Assembly (NCBI GenBank): GCA_018608925.1
Contig: JABAYQ010000125.1
Coordinates: 1-6,592 of the forward strand
Direction: 5' to 3'
DNA length: 6,592 nt
Source: Cryomorphaceae bacterium
GTDB taxonomy: Bacteria; Bacteroidota; Bacteroidia; Flavobacteriales; UBA7312
In this document: in pieces, positions 1-5,891 of the stretch
Position numbering within the stretch: position 1 is the first letter of the stretch
Layout: each line of letters opens with the position of its first letter
Program-made: the position numbers and the translations under genes
Notes under the pieces: model-generated
What the model was told of the DNA's origin: nothing
What the model saw: only the letters and a program-made list of their open reading frames with translations
Databases searched by the model: none

Positions 1-1015
1 ATGCACTTCCTTTTTGAATGTGGTAAAAAGCATTTGTAAATGATTTTGCTGGGGGAATAATCTGAGAGAAAATAACGATATAACCGATAAATTCTTCAGG
101 AGATAAATCACTATTTTGTCCTAAAACCAATTGTCCTCCGAACCACATTACGCACACCAAAACGATGGTGCTTAAAAATTCGCTCATAGGAGAAGATAAG
201 TCCTTTTTACGAAGAAGTTGAGTCATTACACTTCTGTACTGATCGCTATTTTTTTGAAACGATTCTTGCGACTTTTCTTGGGCATTAAATGCTTTTATCA
301 TTCTTAGCCCCGAAATATTTTCGTCGATAATAGAAAGTAAATCACCCATTTTTGATTGCCCTTGTTGTGAAGATCGCTTTAAGCTTTTACCAATTCTAGC
401 AATTAGAAAACCAGTAATGGGGAATAATACAGCTACAAAAACGGTTAACTGAGGACTCAATGCTACTAGAGTAATTAAGAAAATAATAATGTTTAATGGG
501 TCTTTAAAAATCATTTCTAAAGAACTCATAATCGACCATTCGATTTCTACTAAATCGGCAGTCATTCGTGAGACTACATCGCCTTTTCTTTTTTCATTGT
601 AATAGGCTAGAGGAAGATTTAATACTTTTCGGTGGAGTTCGTTTCGCATGTCTCTAACTACTCCATTTCTGATTGGAGATAGGCAGTATAGGGCAAGATA
701 GCGGAACAGATTTCTCAAAAAGAACATTGTTAAAACCAAAATACAAACAAATAGTAATGCTTCTACTTGTCCTTTTTCGTCTATAATTTCGGTAATCAAT
801 AAATAAAAGTTTTCTTTAATAGAATCGGCGTTAAAAGCCAAAGGTGGGGCCTCATATACTTTTTGTTGAGTTCCAAATAACAGTCCTAAAAAAGGAATAA
901 TCATGGTTATAGAAACCAGTGAAAAAAGCACGGTCAGAATGTTGAATACTACATTAAGAATAGCATAAACCCAGTATGGTTTCACAAATCGTAATACGCG
1001 CAAGAAATCTTTCAT
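1..1015 (-). CDS. MsbA-like ABC exporter, membrane domain (partial)
   Basis: The reading frame starts with ATG (first base 1015) and stays open to the window edge, giving 338 residues of an N-terminal ABC transmembrane domain; the ATPase half lies outside. Hydrophobic helices fall near residues 15-45, 83-112, 170-210 and 278-325. The segment at about 134-159 (LPLAYYN, then KRKGDVVSRMTAD) matches the first intracellular coupling region of type IV exporters, and residues 232-260 (ENISGLRMIKAFNAQE) match the second. This architecture, with the membrane part first, is that of homodimeric exporters such as MsbA, which flip lipid A or phospholipids across the inner membrane; the actual substrate cannot be read here. 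A TAnnTTTG box sits just before the start, divergent from rbfA. The family assignment is firm, while a lipid role is inferred from similarity. It could equally be a multidrug-type exporter. Confidence 0.88.
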   Translation of the reverse strand, partial: MKDFLRVLRFVKPYWVYAILNVVFNILTVLFSLVSITMIIPFLGLLFGTQQKVYEAPPLAFNADSIKENFYLLITEIIDEKGQVEALLFVCILVLTMFFLRNLFRYLALYCLSPIRNGVVRDMRNELHRKVLNLPLAYYNEKRKGDVVSRMTADLVEIEWSIMSSLEMIFKDPLNIIIFLITLVALSPQLTVFVAVLFPITGFLIARIGKSLKRSSQQGQSKMGDLLSIIDENISGLRMIKAFNAQEKSQESFQKNSDQYRSVMTQLLRKKDLSSPMSEFLSTIVLVCVMWFGGQLVLGQNSDLSPEEFIGYIVIFSQIIPPAKSFTNAFYHIQKGSA

Positions 1016-1020
1016 AAATG

Positions 1021-1028
1021 CAAATGTA
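1021..1028 (-). promoter_or_regulatory. Probable -7 box of the ABC exporter gene
   Basis: Read on the minus strand this is TACATTTG, a full match to the Bacteroidota -7 element TAnnTTTG. It ends six bases before the ATG, so transcription would begin within a few bases of the start codon. A -33 element is weak: the best candidate is a T-run followed by TTTA near 1051-1055 rather than TTTG. The match and position are seen; promoter activity is inferred. Confidence 0.5.
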
Positions 1029-1033
1029 TTTAT

Positions 1034-1066
1034 TTTGCTCCATTGATTCCTAAAAATTTATCTTTG
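1034..1066 (+). promoter_or_regulatory. Probable promoter of rbfA and the downstream permease
   Basis: TTTG at 1034-1037 and TATCTTTG at 1059-1066 are separated by 21 bases, fitting the Bacteroidota housekeeping pattern of a TTTG -33 element and a TAnnTTTG -7 element. The -7 box ends four bases before the rbfA ATG at 1071, so the predicted transcript start falls at or next to the start codon. The message would be leaderless or nearly so, which agrees with the absence of a ribosome binding site. Confidence 0.6.
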
Positions 1067-1070
1067 TTAC

Positions 1071-1415
1071 ATGGAAAGTACTCGTCAGAAAAAAGTATCG
1101 CGTCAGGTTTTGAAAGATTTATCGGAAATTTTTCAATTAGAAGGAAGGGACATTATCGGAACATCTTTTGTTTCGGTTACCGTAGTAAGGGTGTCGCCAG
1201 ATTTATCAGTTGCTAGAGTATACGTAAGTGTATTTGGTACAGAAGAAAAAGAAGGTTTGCTCGAAAAAATAAATAGCAAAGGAAGCGTTTTTCGTAAAAA
1301 ATTAGGGATAAGAGTTAAAAACCAAATGCGAAAAGTTCCTGAATTAAAATTCTTTTTAGACGATTCTGTCGACTATTCTGAGCAAATCGAAGACTTACTT
1401 AACGACAATAACTAG
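1071..1415 (+). CDS. rbfA: 30S ribosome-binding factor RbfA
   Basis: RbfA binds the immature 30S subunit near the 5' end of 16S rRNA and helps its late maturation, notably under cold conditions. The 114-residue length is normal for the family. A single KH-like domain fills most of the protein: the central strand segment with SVTVVRVSPDLSVARVYVSV (about 34-53) and the C-terminal block with GIRVKNQMRKVPELKFFLDD (about 79-98) are the recognisable family signatures, including the conserved R-x-VPEL-x-F-x-LDDS pattern. The ATG start fits the family's N-terminus and sits directly behind a promoter box. No Shine-Dalgarno sequence is visible. The next gene starts four bases after the TAG stop, so the two are probably one transcript. 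Confidence 0.93.
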   Translation: MESTRQKKVSRQVLKDLSEIFQLEGRDIIGTSFVSVTVVRVSPDLSVARVYVSVFGTEEKEGLLEKINSKGSVFRKKLGIRVKNQMRKVPELKFFLDDSVDYSEQIEDLLNDNN

Positions 1416-1419
1416 CAAT

Positions 1420-2616
1420 TTGAACTTTGCATTATATATAGCTAAACGTTATCTTTTTTCTAAAAAGTCTAAAAATATCGTTCACCTTGTTTCTTATGCA
1501 TCCATATTAAGTGTGTTAGTGGGTACTGCTGCTTTGGTAATTGTCCTTTCGGTTTTTAACGGATTTAGCACCCTTATCCTTTCTCTTTATGATTCCTTCG
1601 ATCCTGCAATAAAAATTAGTGTGGTAGAAGGAAAAACTTCCTCTTTCGACGATGTTACTTCTGTTTTAGACAGCAACAACATTTTATATTCTCAAAGTTT
1701 GGAAGAAAAGGTTTTGCTCCGTTATCAAGACAAAGAATACATTGCTACTTTAAAAGGGGTAGACCAAAAGTTTCATACTATCAATTCTATAGATAGCATG
1801 CTTATTTCTGGAAATTATTTGAACGATTTCGAGAATAACAATTGTGTGGTAGGCCAAGGCGTAGCTTATTACTTAAGTATGGGAATAGAAGATATGTTTG
1901 ACCAGCTTCAAGTATTTGTTCCTAATAGAGAAAAGAAAAGTTTGTTGCAGGCCGAATCGGCCTTTATTCAGAAAAGTTTGGTTCCGGTCGGTGTCTTTTC
2001 CATTCAGGCAGAGTTTGATAGCGAGTATGTTTTAGCACCGATTTCGTTTGTAAGAAATATTCTCAATAAGGGCAATCAGTCCACCTATATAGAAGTGTTT
2101 TGTGAAGACAGTCAAATTTTAGAATTACAACAAAAAATACAAAAGCAAATTGGTTCTGAATATATTGTTGCTAACCGTTATCAGCAACACGCATTTTTAT
2201 ATAAGATATTAAATTCGGAAAAGCTTATTGTTTATTTCATTCTTAGCTTCATCCTAATTATTGCCTCTTTTAATATTATTGGGTCTTTAAGTATGCTTAT
2301 GATTGATAAGAAAAAAGACATTCAAACTTTGTCTAATTTGGGTGCTAACCGCAAAACAATACGAAACATATTCTTATTAGAAGGTGTTTTAACTACTCAA
2401 GTAGGGATTGTTTTAGGAATGGCAATTGGCCTGTTTGTTTGTTGGCTACAGCTTCAGTTTGGGCTCTTAAGTATGGGCCAAGGTTCGTTTGTGGTAGAAA
2501 ACTATCCGGTTGCAGTGGAGCTTAATGACCTATTGCTTGTTTACGTTACGGTAAGTATAATTGGAGCTCTGACTTCTTTTATACCTGCTAGTTATATGAG
2601 TAAAAAAGTTTTTTAA
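1420..2616 (+). CDS. LolC/LolE-like ABC transporter permease (FtsX family)
   Basis: This 398-residue protein has the MacB/LolC-E layout: one helix near residues 22-49, a large periplasmic domain at about 50-265, then three helices near 266-296, 318-346 and 369-392. The block from FNIIGSLSMLMIDKKKDIQ through LGANRKTIRNIFLLEG (285-322) is the characteristic LolC/E cytoplasmic coupling region, and the last helix preceded by YPVAVELNDLL also fits. LolC/E with the ATPase LolD release lipoproteins from the inner membrane towards the outer membrane; no lolD is present here, so the ATPase must be encoded elsewhere. The start is TTG: the resulting N-terminus MNFALYIAKRYLFSKK is what the family shows, and the next in-frame ATG is about 127 codons in. 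The gene follows rbfA by four bases with no visible ribosome binding site. Its TAA stop overlaps the end of rluF on the other strand by four bases. Substrate specificity is inferred. Confidence 0.85.
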   Translation: MNFALYIAKRYLFSKKSKNIVHLVSYASILSVLVGTAALVIVLSVFNGFSTLILSLYDSFDPAIKISVVEGKTSSFDDVTSVLDSNNILYSQSLEEKVLLRYQDKEYIATLKGVDQKFHTINSIDSMLISGNYLNDFENNNCVVGQGVAYYLSMGIEDMFDQLQVFVPNREKKSLLQAESAFIQKSLVPVGVFSIQAEFDSEYVLAPISFVRNILNKGNQSTYIEVFCEDSQILELQQKIQKQIGSEYIVANRYQQHAFLYKILNSEKLIVYFILSFILIIASFNIIGSLSMLMIDKKKDIQTLSNLGANRKTIRNIFLLEGVLTTQVGIVLGMAIGLFVCWLQLQFGLLSMGQGSFVVENYPVAVELNDLLLVYVTVSIIGALTSFIPASYMSKKVF

Positions 2617-3464
2617 GCTTCTTCATCCGTTTTAGGATCTGACTCAATCTCTGGTTCTATTTCAAGCTCTGGCTCAATATCTAGTTCAACACTCGTTTTA
2701 GTTTCTGGTTCAGTTCCAGCCTCTATTTCGGCTTTAGTTTCAGCCTTAAAAGTTTTTGTAGATTCTTTTATTAGCTCGTTTAATTCGTCTAATTCGCTTT
2801 GGGTTAAATCTCTGAACTCCCCGATATTTACATCTAAATGAATGTTCATAATTCGGATTCTTCTCAACAATATCACTCTAAAATCTAGGTATTCGCACAT
2901 TCGTCTGATCTGGCGATTTAGTCCTTGAGTAAGAATAATTTTGAAACGATATTTCCCTACTTGCTCTACCTCACATTTGTTGGTGATGATATCAAAAATA
3001 GGAATTCCATCTCTCATTTTTTGTAAGAAATCTTCTGTGATTTCTTTATTTACCTGAACGATGTATTCTTTTTGGTGGTTGTTTTTAGCTCTTAAAATTT
3101 TATTAACGATGTCTCCATCATTAGTTAAAAGTATAAGTCCTTGGCTTGCTTTATCGAGTCTTCCGATAGGAAATATCCTTTTAGGATAATTCATGAAATC
3201 GATAATATTGTCTTTTTCTACGTGAGTATCGGTAGTACAAACAATTCCTACTGGTTTGTTTAAGGCAATATAAACAGGCTTTTCTTCTTTCTTGATTATT
3301 AGTTTTCCGTCTACTTTAACTACATCGCCTTCTACAATTTTAGTACCCATAAGTGGCACTTCACCATTTATAGTAACTCTGTTTTCGTCGATAAGTCTGT
3401 CTGCTGCTCTTCTAGAACAATAGCCTGCTTCACTCAAAAATTTATTTATTCTTGTCTCTTTCAT
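2613..3464 (-). CDS. rluF: 23S rRNA pseudouridine synthase, RluF type, with acidic tail
   Basis: This enzyme isomerises uridine to pseudouridine in 23S rRNA; RluF acts at position 2604 (E. coli numbering) near the peptidyl transferase region. An N-terminal S4 RNA-binding domain occupies residues 1-60 (INKFLSEAGYCSRRAADRLI). The catalytic domain follows, with the active-site motif GRLDKASQGL and its nucleophilic Asp at 104. The segment NKILRAKNNHQKEYIVQV (121-138) and the RNA-binding motif GLNRQIRRMCEY (181-192), followed by RRIRIMNIHL, favour RluF over RluB or RluE. Residues 241-283 form an acidic low-complexity tail, 17 of 43 residues being Asp or Glu. The ATG directly abuts the TAA stop of dusB, so translation is probably coupled. 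Exact site specificity is by family similarity and could also be the related RluB-type position. Confidence 0.88.
   Translation of the reverse strand: MKETRINKFLSEAGYCSRRAADRLIDENRVTINGEVPLMGTKIVEGDVVKVDGKLIIKKEEKPVYIALNKPVGIVCTTDTHVEKDNIIDFMNYPKRIFPIGRLDKASQGLILLTNDGDIVNKILRAKNNHQKEYIVQVNKEITEDFLQKMRDGIPIFDIITNKCEVEQVGKYRFKIILTQGLNRQIRRMCEYLDFRVILLRRIRIMNIHLDVNIGEFRDLTQSELDELNELIKESTKTFKAETKAEIEAGTEPETKTSVELDIEPELEIEPEIESDPKTDEEA
2616..2744 (-). repeat. Acidic low-complexity tail of RluF with alternating acidic residues
   Basis: Codons for residues 241-283 give a tail with 17 acidic and only 3 basic residues. From residue 260 to 276 every second residue is Asp or Glu, the others being hydrophobic or proline, and the unit IEPE(L/I)E occurs twice in tandem (residues 263-274, bases 2643-2678). 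It looks like an expanded simple-sequence tail and is probably disordered. Its function is unknown. Confidence 0.75.
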
Positions 3465-4460
3465 TTATTGGAATTGATAGTCACCAAATATTTGTTCAAC
3501 TTCGTCTAAAATTTGAAACAAATCTTCCGCTTGTGTTGCTGTAACTAAACGCATTCTGTATTCTTTAAAATCCGGAATATGTTTAAAATAATTGGTATAG
3601 TGTCTTCTTGTTTCTACCACGCCTAATATAGGCCCTTTCCATCGCAATGAAAACTCGAGGTGTTCTCTACAAAGAGCGATTCTTTGGCTCATGGTTGGCT
3701 TGGCAAGTAGCTCGTTAGTCTTCAGGTAGTGTTTTATTTCGTTAAATATCCAAGGGTAGCCAATTGCTGCTCTTCCGACCATTATCCCGTCTATTCCGTA
3801 GGTGTCTCTTTTGTGTTTAGCCATTTCTGGGCTATCTACATCACCATTTCCGAAAACGGGAATATTCATTCGTTGGTTGTTTTTCACATCTGCAATAAGG
3901 CTCCAGTCTGCTTCGCCTTTATACATTTGTTTTCTGGTACGTCCGTGAATAGAGATGGCCTGAATACCTACGTCTTGCAAGCGTTCTGCTACATCTACGA
4001 TGTGTTTGGACTCATCGTCCCAGCCAAGCCTTGTCTTTACGGTAACGGGTAAGTTGGTAGACTTTACGATTTCTCTTGTCATGGAAACCATTTTAGGAAT
4101 GTCTTTCAAAATTCCTGATCCGGCACCTTTACAGGTTACTTTTTTAACTGGGCATCCGTAGTTTATGTCTATAAAATCGGGATTTGCCTTTTCACAAATA
4201 CGAGTCGATTCTTTCATCGATTCTATATCGTGGCCAAATATCTGAATGGCGATGGGTCTTTCATATTCGAAAATATCGAGTTTCTGAACGCTTTTGGTTG
4301 CATCTCTAATAAGTCCTTCTGAAGAAATGAACTCAGTAAACATTACATCGGCTCCATTTTTTTTACATAAAGCTCTGAACGGAGGGTCACTAACATCCTC
4401 CATTGGTGCTAAAAGCAAAGGGAATTCCCCTAAATCGATATTTCCTATCTTTACACTCAT
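3465..4460 (-). CDS. dusB: tRNA-dihydrouridine synthase, DusB family
   Basis: Dus enzymes are FMN-dependent and use NADPH to reduce specific uridines in tRNA to dihydrouridine. The 331-residue length is usual. The TIM-barrel start LLLAPMEDVSDPPFRALC (15-32) binds FMN. The catalytic cysteine is Cys103 in NYGCPVKKV. Further conserved motifs are VKTRLGW (141-147), HGRTRKQMYKG (172-182), the FMN-phosphate loops GNGDV (204-208) and GRAAIGYPWIF (229-239). The helical C-terminal tRNA-binding domain runs from about 255 with KGPILGVVETRRHYTNYFK. The GCPVKKV and GRAAIGYPWIF patterns fit DusB rather than DusA or DusC. It is the first gene of a two-gene leftward unit with rluF, under a promoter that overlaps the start of the divergent protease gene. 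Confidence 0.92.
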   Translation of the reverse strand: MSVKIGNIDLGEFPLLLAPMEDVSDPPFRALCKKNGADVMFTEFISSEGLIRDATKSVQKLDIFEYERPIAIQIFGHDIESMKESTRICEKANPDFIDINYGCPVKKVTCKGAGSGILKDIPKMVSMTREIVKSTNLPVTVKTRLGWDDESKHIVDVAERLQDVGIQAISIHGRTRKQMYKGEADWSLIADVKNNQRMNIPVFGNGDVDSPEMAKHKRDTYGIDGIMVGRAAIGYPWIFNEIKHYLKTNELLAKPTMSQRIALCREHLEFSLRWKGPILGVVETRRHYTNYFKHIPDFKEYRMRLVTATQAEDLFQILDEVEQIFGDYQFQ

Positions 4461-4471
4461 TATTCGATCTG

Positions 4472-4501
4472 CAAATCTAAATATTTTTTAGCGATGAACA
4501 A
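4472..4501 (-). promoter_or_regulatory. Probable promoter of dusB-rluF
   Basis: On the minus strand TTG (4501-4499) is followed after 19 bases by TAGATTTG (4479-4472), a good match to the Bacteroidota pattern TTG / TAnnTTTG. The predicted start lies near 4468, leaving a leader of about seven bases before the dusB ATG at 4460. The -33 element falls inside the first codons of the divergent protease gene, so the two transcription starts are likely to interfere with each other. Confidence 0.6.
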
Positions 4502-5393
4502 CTGGAAAGGCAAATACCATCAACTAGCGATACAAAGTCAATTTTTAATGTTGTTTTTGCTCCTAATCGTATCCTTTATTGCTTGCTATGTTGTAGGAAT
4601 GATTCCCATTCTTTTTTCTAACAGTACTGATTTGAGTGCTATAAACGCACAAAATGTAGGCTCTTTTAAATGGCTTCAGTCTTGGAGTTCTATCGGAGTT
4701 TTTATTTTGCCATCTATTTTATTTGTTTATTTAACCGAATCGAATTTTGTTATTTCGAAGTCGTTTTCTAGAAACCAATTGGCCATTTCTATTTGCGCTA
4801 TGTTGTTTTGCATTCCTATTATAAACTATTTAGCTCTTTGGAACGAAGCAATCCATTTGCCCCAATTTTTGTCTGGCATTGAAGACTGGATGCGTGCTTC
4901 CGAGACCAAATCAGCCGTTATAATGGAATACTTTCTCCGTATGGACACATATAGCGATTTGTTTATTAATCTCTTTGTAATAGCGCTTATTCCTGCCATT
5001 GGTGAGGAGTTTTTGTTTAGAGGGGTTATTCAGCGTGGACTAAATAAATGGAAGAACAATCCTCATTTTGGAATTTGGATAAGTGCTTTCCTTTTTAGCG
5101 CATTACACATGCAGTTTTTAGGTTTTGTTCCTAGGTTTTTAATCGGAGGATTTTTTGGCTATCTGTTTTTATGGAGCGGTTCTATTTGGCTTCCCGTAAT
5201 TGCTCATTTTATAAATAACGCATTGGCTGTTGTTTTAATTTTTACATCTACTAGAAACGTAGGGACTAATCAACTGGAAAGTTTGGGGGCTACAAGCGAA
5301 GACGGAACCTTGGTTTTAATGTGCTGCTTTGCTCTAGCAATGCTACTTTATTTACTTTATGAAATAAGGGCCACAAAAAAAATCCCCTCATAG
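4494..5393 (+). CDS. CPBP family intramembrane metalloprotease (Abi/CAAX type)
   Basis: The protein has 299 residues with several hydrophobic helices, clearest near 16-42, 64-82, 95-113, 156-172, 192-210, 213-228, 230-252 and 272-289. The diagnostic CPBP motifs are all present: EExxxR as GEEFLFRG (Glu171, Glu172, Arg176), FxxxH as FSALH (Phe201, His205) and HxxxN as HFINN (His238, Asn242), so the active site looks intact. These are the metal-binding and catalytic residues of Rce1-like glutamic intramembrane proteases. Family members in bacteria range from prenyl-protein-type proteases to bacteriocin immunity factors; the substrate here is unknown and nothing in the neighbourhood identifies it. 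The ATG start is the first in frame after the divergent dusB gene, only 33 bases away. A poor -7-like TATTTTTT lies five bases before it. The last codons form the left arm of a terminator hairpin. Confidence 0.88.
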   Translation: MNNWKGKYHQLAIQSQFLMLFLLLIVSFIACYVVGMIPILFSNSTDLSAINAQNVGSFKWLQSWSSIGVFILPSILFVYLTESNFVISKSFSRNQLAISICAMLFCIPIINYLALWNEAIHLPQFLSGIEDWMRASETKSAVIMEYFLRMDTYSDLFINLFVIALIPAIGEEFLFRGVIQRGLNKWKNNPHFGIWISAFLFSALHMQFLGFVPRFLIGGFFGYLFLWSGSIWLPVIAHFINNALAVVLIFTSTRNVGTNQLESLGATSEDGTLVLMCCFALAMLLYLLYEIRATKKIPS

Positions 5394-5403
5394 GAGGGGA
5401 TTT
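5375..5403 (-). terminator. Rho-independent terminator of the exbD operon, usable in both directions
   Basis: AAATCCCCTC (5380-5389) and GAGGGGATTT (5394-5403) pair perfectly over ten bases around a four-base ATAG loop. Read leftward, the stem is followed directly by a T-run from the eight A residues at 5375-5382, the classic form for ending the exbD transcript. Read rightward, it is followed only by AAATAGTATTTTG, so termination of the protease transcript is likely weaker. The left arm and loop include the last codons and the TAG stop (5391-5393) of the protease gene. Confidence 0.85.
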
Positions 5404-5425
5404 AAATAGTATTTTGAAAAAAAGA

Positions 5426-5890
5426 CTAGTTTGTTTTTCTGGTAGAATAGTTAATTTTTAATGCGTTAGCTTTTCTTAATTCTTGCTTCACGTCTGTAAC
5501 CAATCCCATTTTAGTGTCTTTGTCTGCTTTAATAGAAGCAGTCATGAAAGGAATTTCTTTCTCGTCTCTTTCTGCTCTTTCTGCGTTGATGTACTGAGGA
5601 ATATCTTCCACATTAGCAAAAGCGTCATTAAGCTGAATTCTAGCCTTGTTACCATAAGTACCTTGCATTCTTTCTACTGGAGAGCCAACATAGATATAAC
5701 TAACTAAAGATTTTTTCTCTAATTTTTTAATTTCTGTTGCTTCTGGCATAGTTTGTTTAACCATGATAGTAGTTTCACGCATAACGGTAGTTACCATGAA
5801 AAAGAATAACAACATAAATACGATATCCGGTAAGGATGCTGTTGAAATTCCGGGAGTATCTTTTCCCGTATCTTTTTTAAACTTTGACAT
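5426..5890 (-). CDS. exbD: ExbD/TolR-family biopolymer transport protein (second copy)
   Basis: ExbD is a single-pass inner-membrane protein that works with an ExbB/TolQ proton channel to energise TonB-like proteins for outer-membrane transport. The 154-residue protein has a short cytoplasmic N-terminus, one transmembrane helix at about 20-37 (LPDIVFMLLFFFMVTTVM) with the conserved proton-carrying Asp at 22, and a periplasmic domain. It follows the first exbD by one base (stop 5892-5894, start 5890) and is preceded by AGGAGG, the only strong Shine-Dalgarno in the window. The terminator lies 22 bases past its TAG stop, making it the last gene of the operon. It differs clearly from its upstream paralogue in sequence and length, so this is not a recent tandem duplication. 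Confidence 0.9.
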   Translation of the reverse strand: MSKFKKDTGKDTPGISTASLPDIVFMLLFFFMVTTVMRETTIMVKQTMPEATEIKKLEKKSLVSYIYVGSPVERMQGTYGNKARIQLNDAFANVEDIPQYINAERAERDEKEIPFMTASIKADKDTKMGLVTDVKQELRKANALKINYSTRKTN

Positions 5891-5891
5891 A

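Noticed and set aside
2604..2620. A-run, G, T-run at the permease/rluF junction as a terminator
   Set aside because: The arms are only A-T pairs around a single-base loop, which cannot form a stable hairpin.
3729..4052. Rightward open frame of 107 codons opposite dusB
   Set aside because: It lies wholly inside dusB on the other strand, where dusB has intact catalytic and FMN motifs. The translation shows no domain and no promoter precedes it.
4482..4489. TATTTTTT before the protease start as a -7 promoter box
   Set aside because: It lacks the final G of TAnnTTTG and has no TTG or TTTG at the right distance upstream, so I mention it under the gene but do not call it.
4294..4491. Rightward open frame of 65 codons over the start of dusB
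   Set aside because: It is the antisense shadow of the conserved dusB N-terminus and resembles nothing.
5483..5707. Rightward open frame of 74 codons opposite the second exbD
   Set aside because: It is antisense to a clear ExbD coding region, with no supporting signals.
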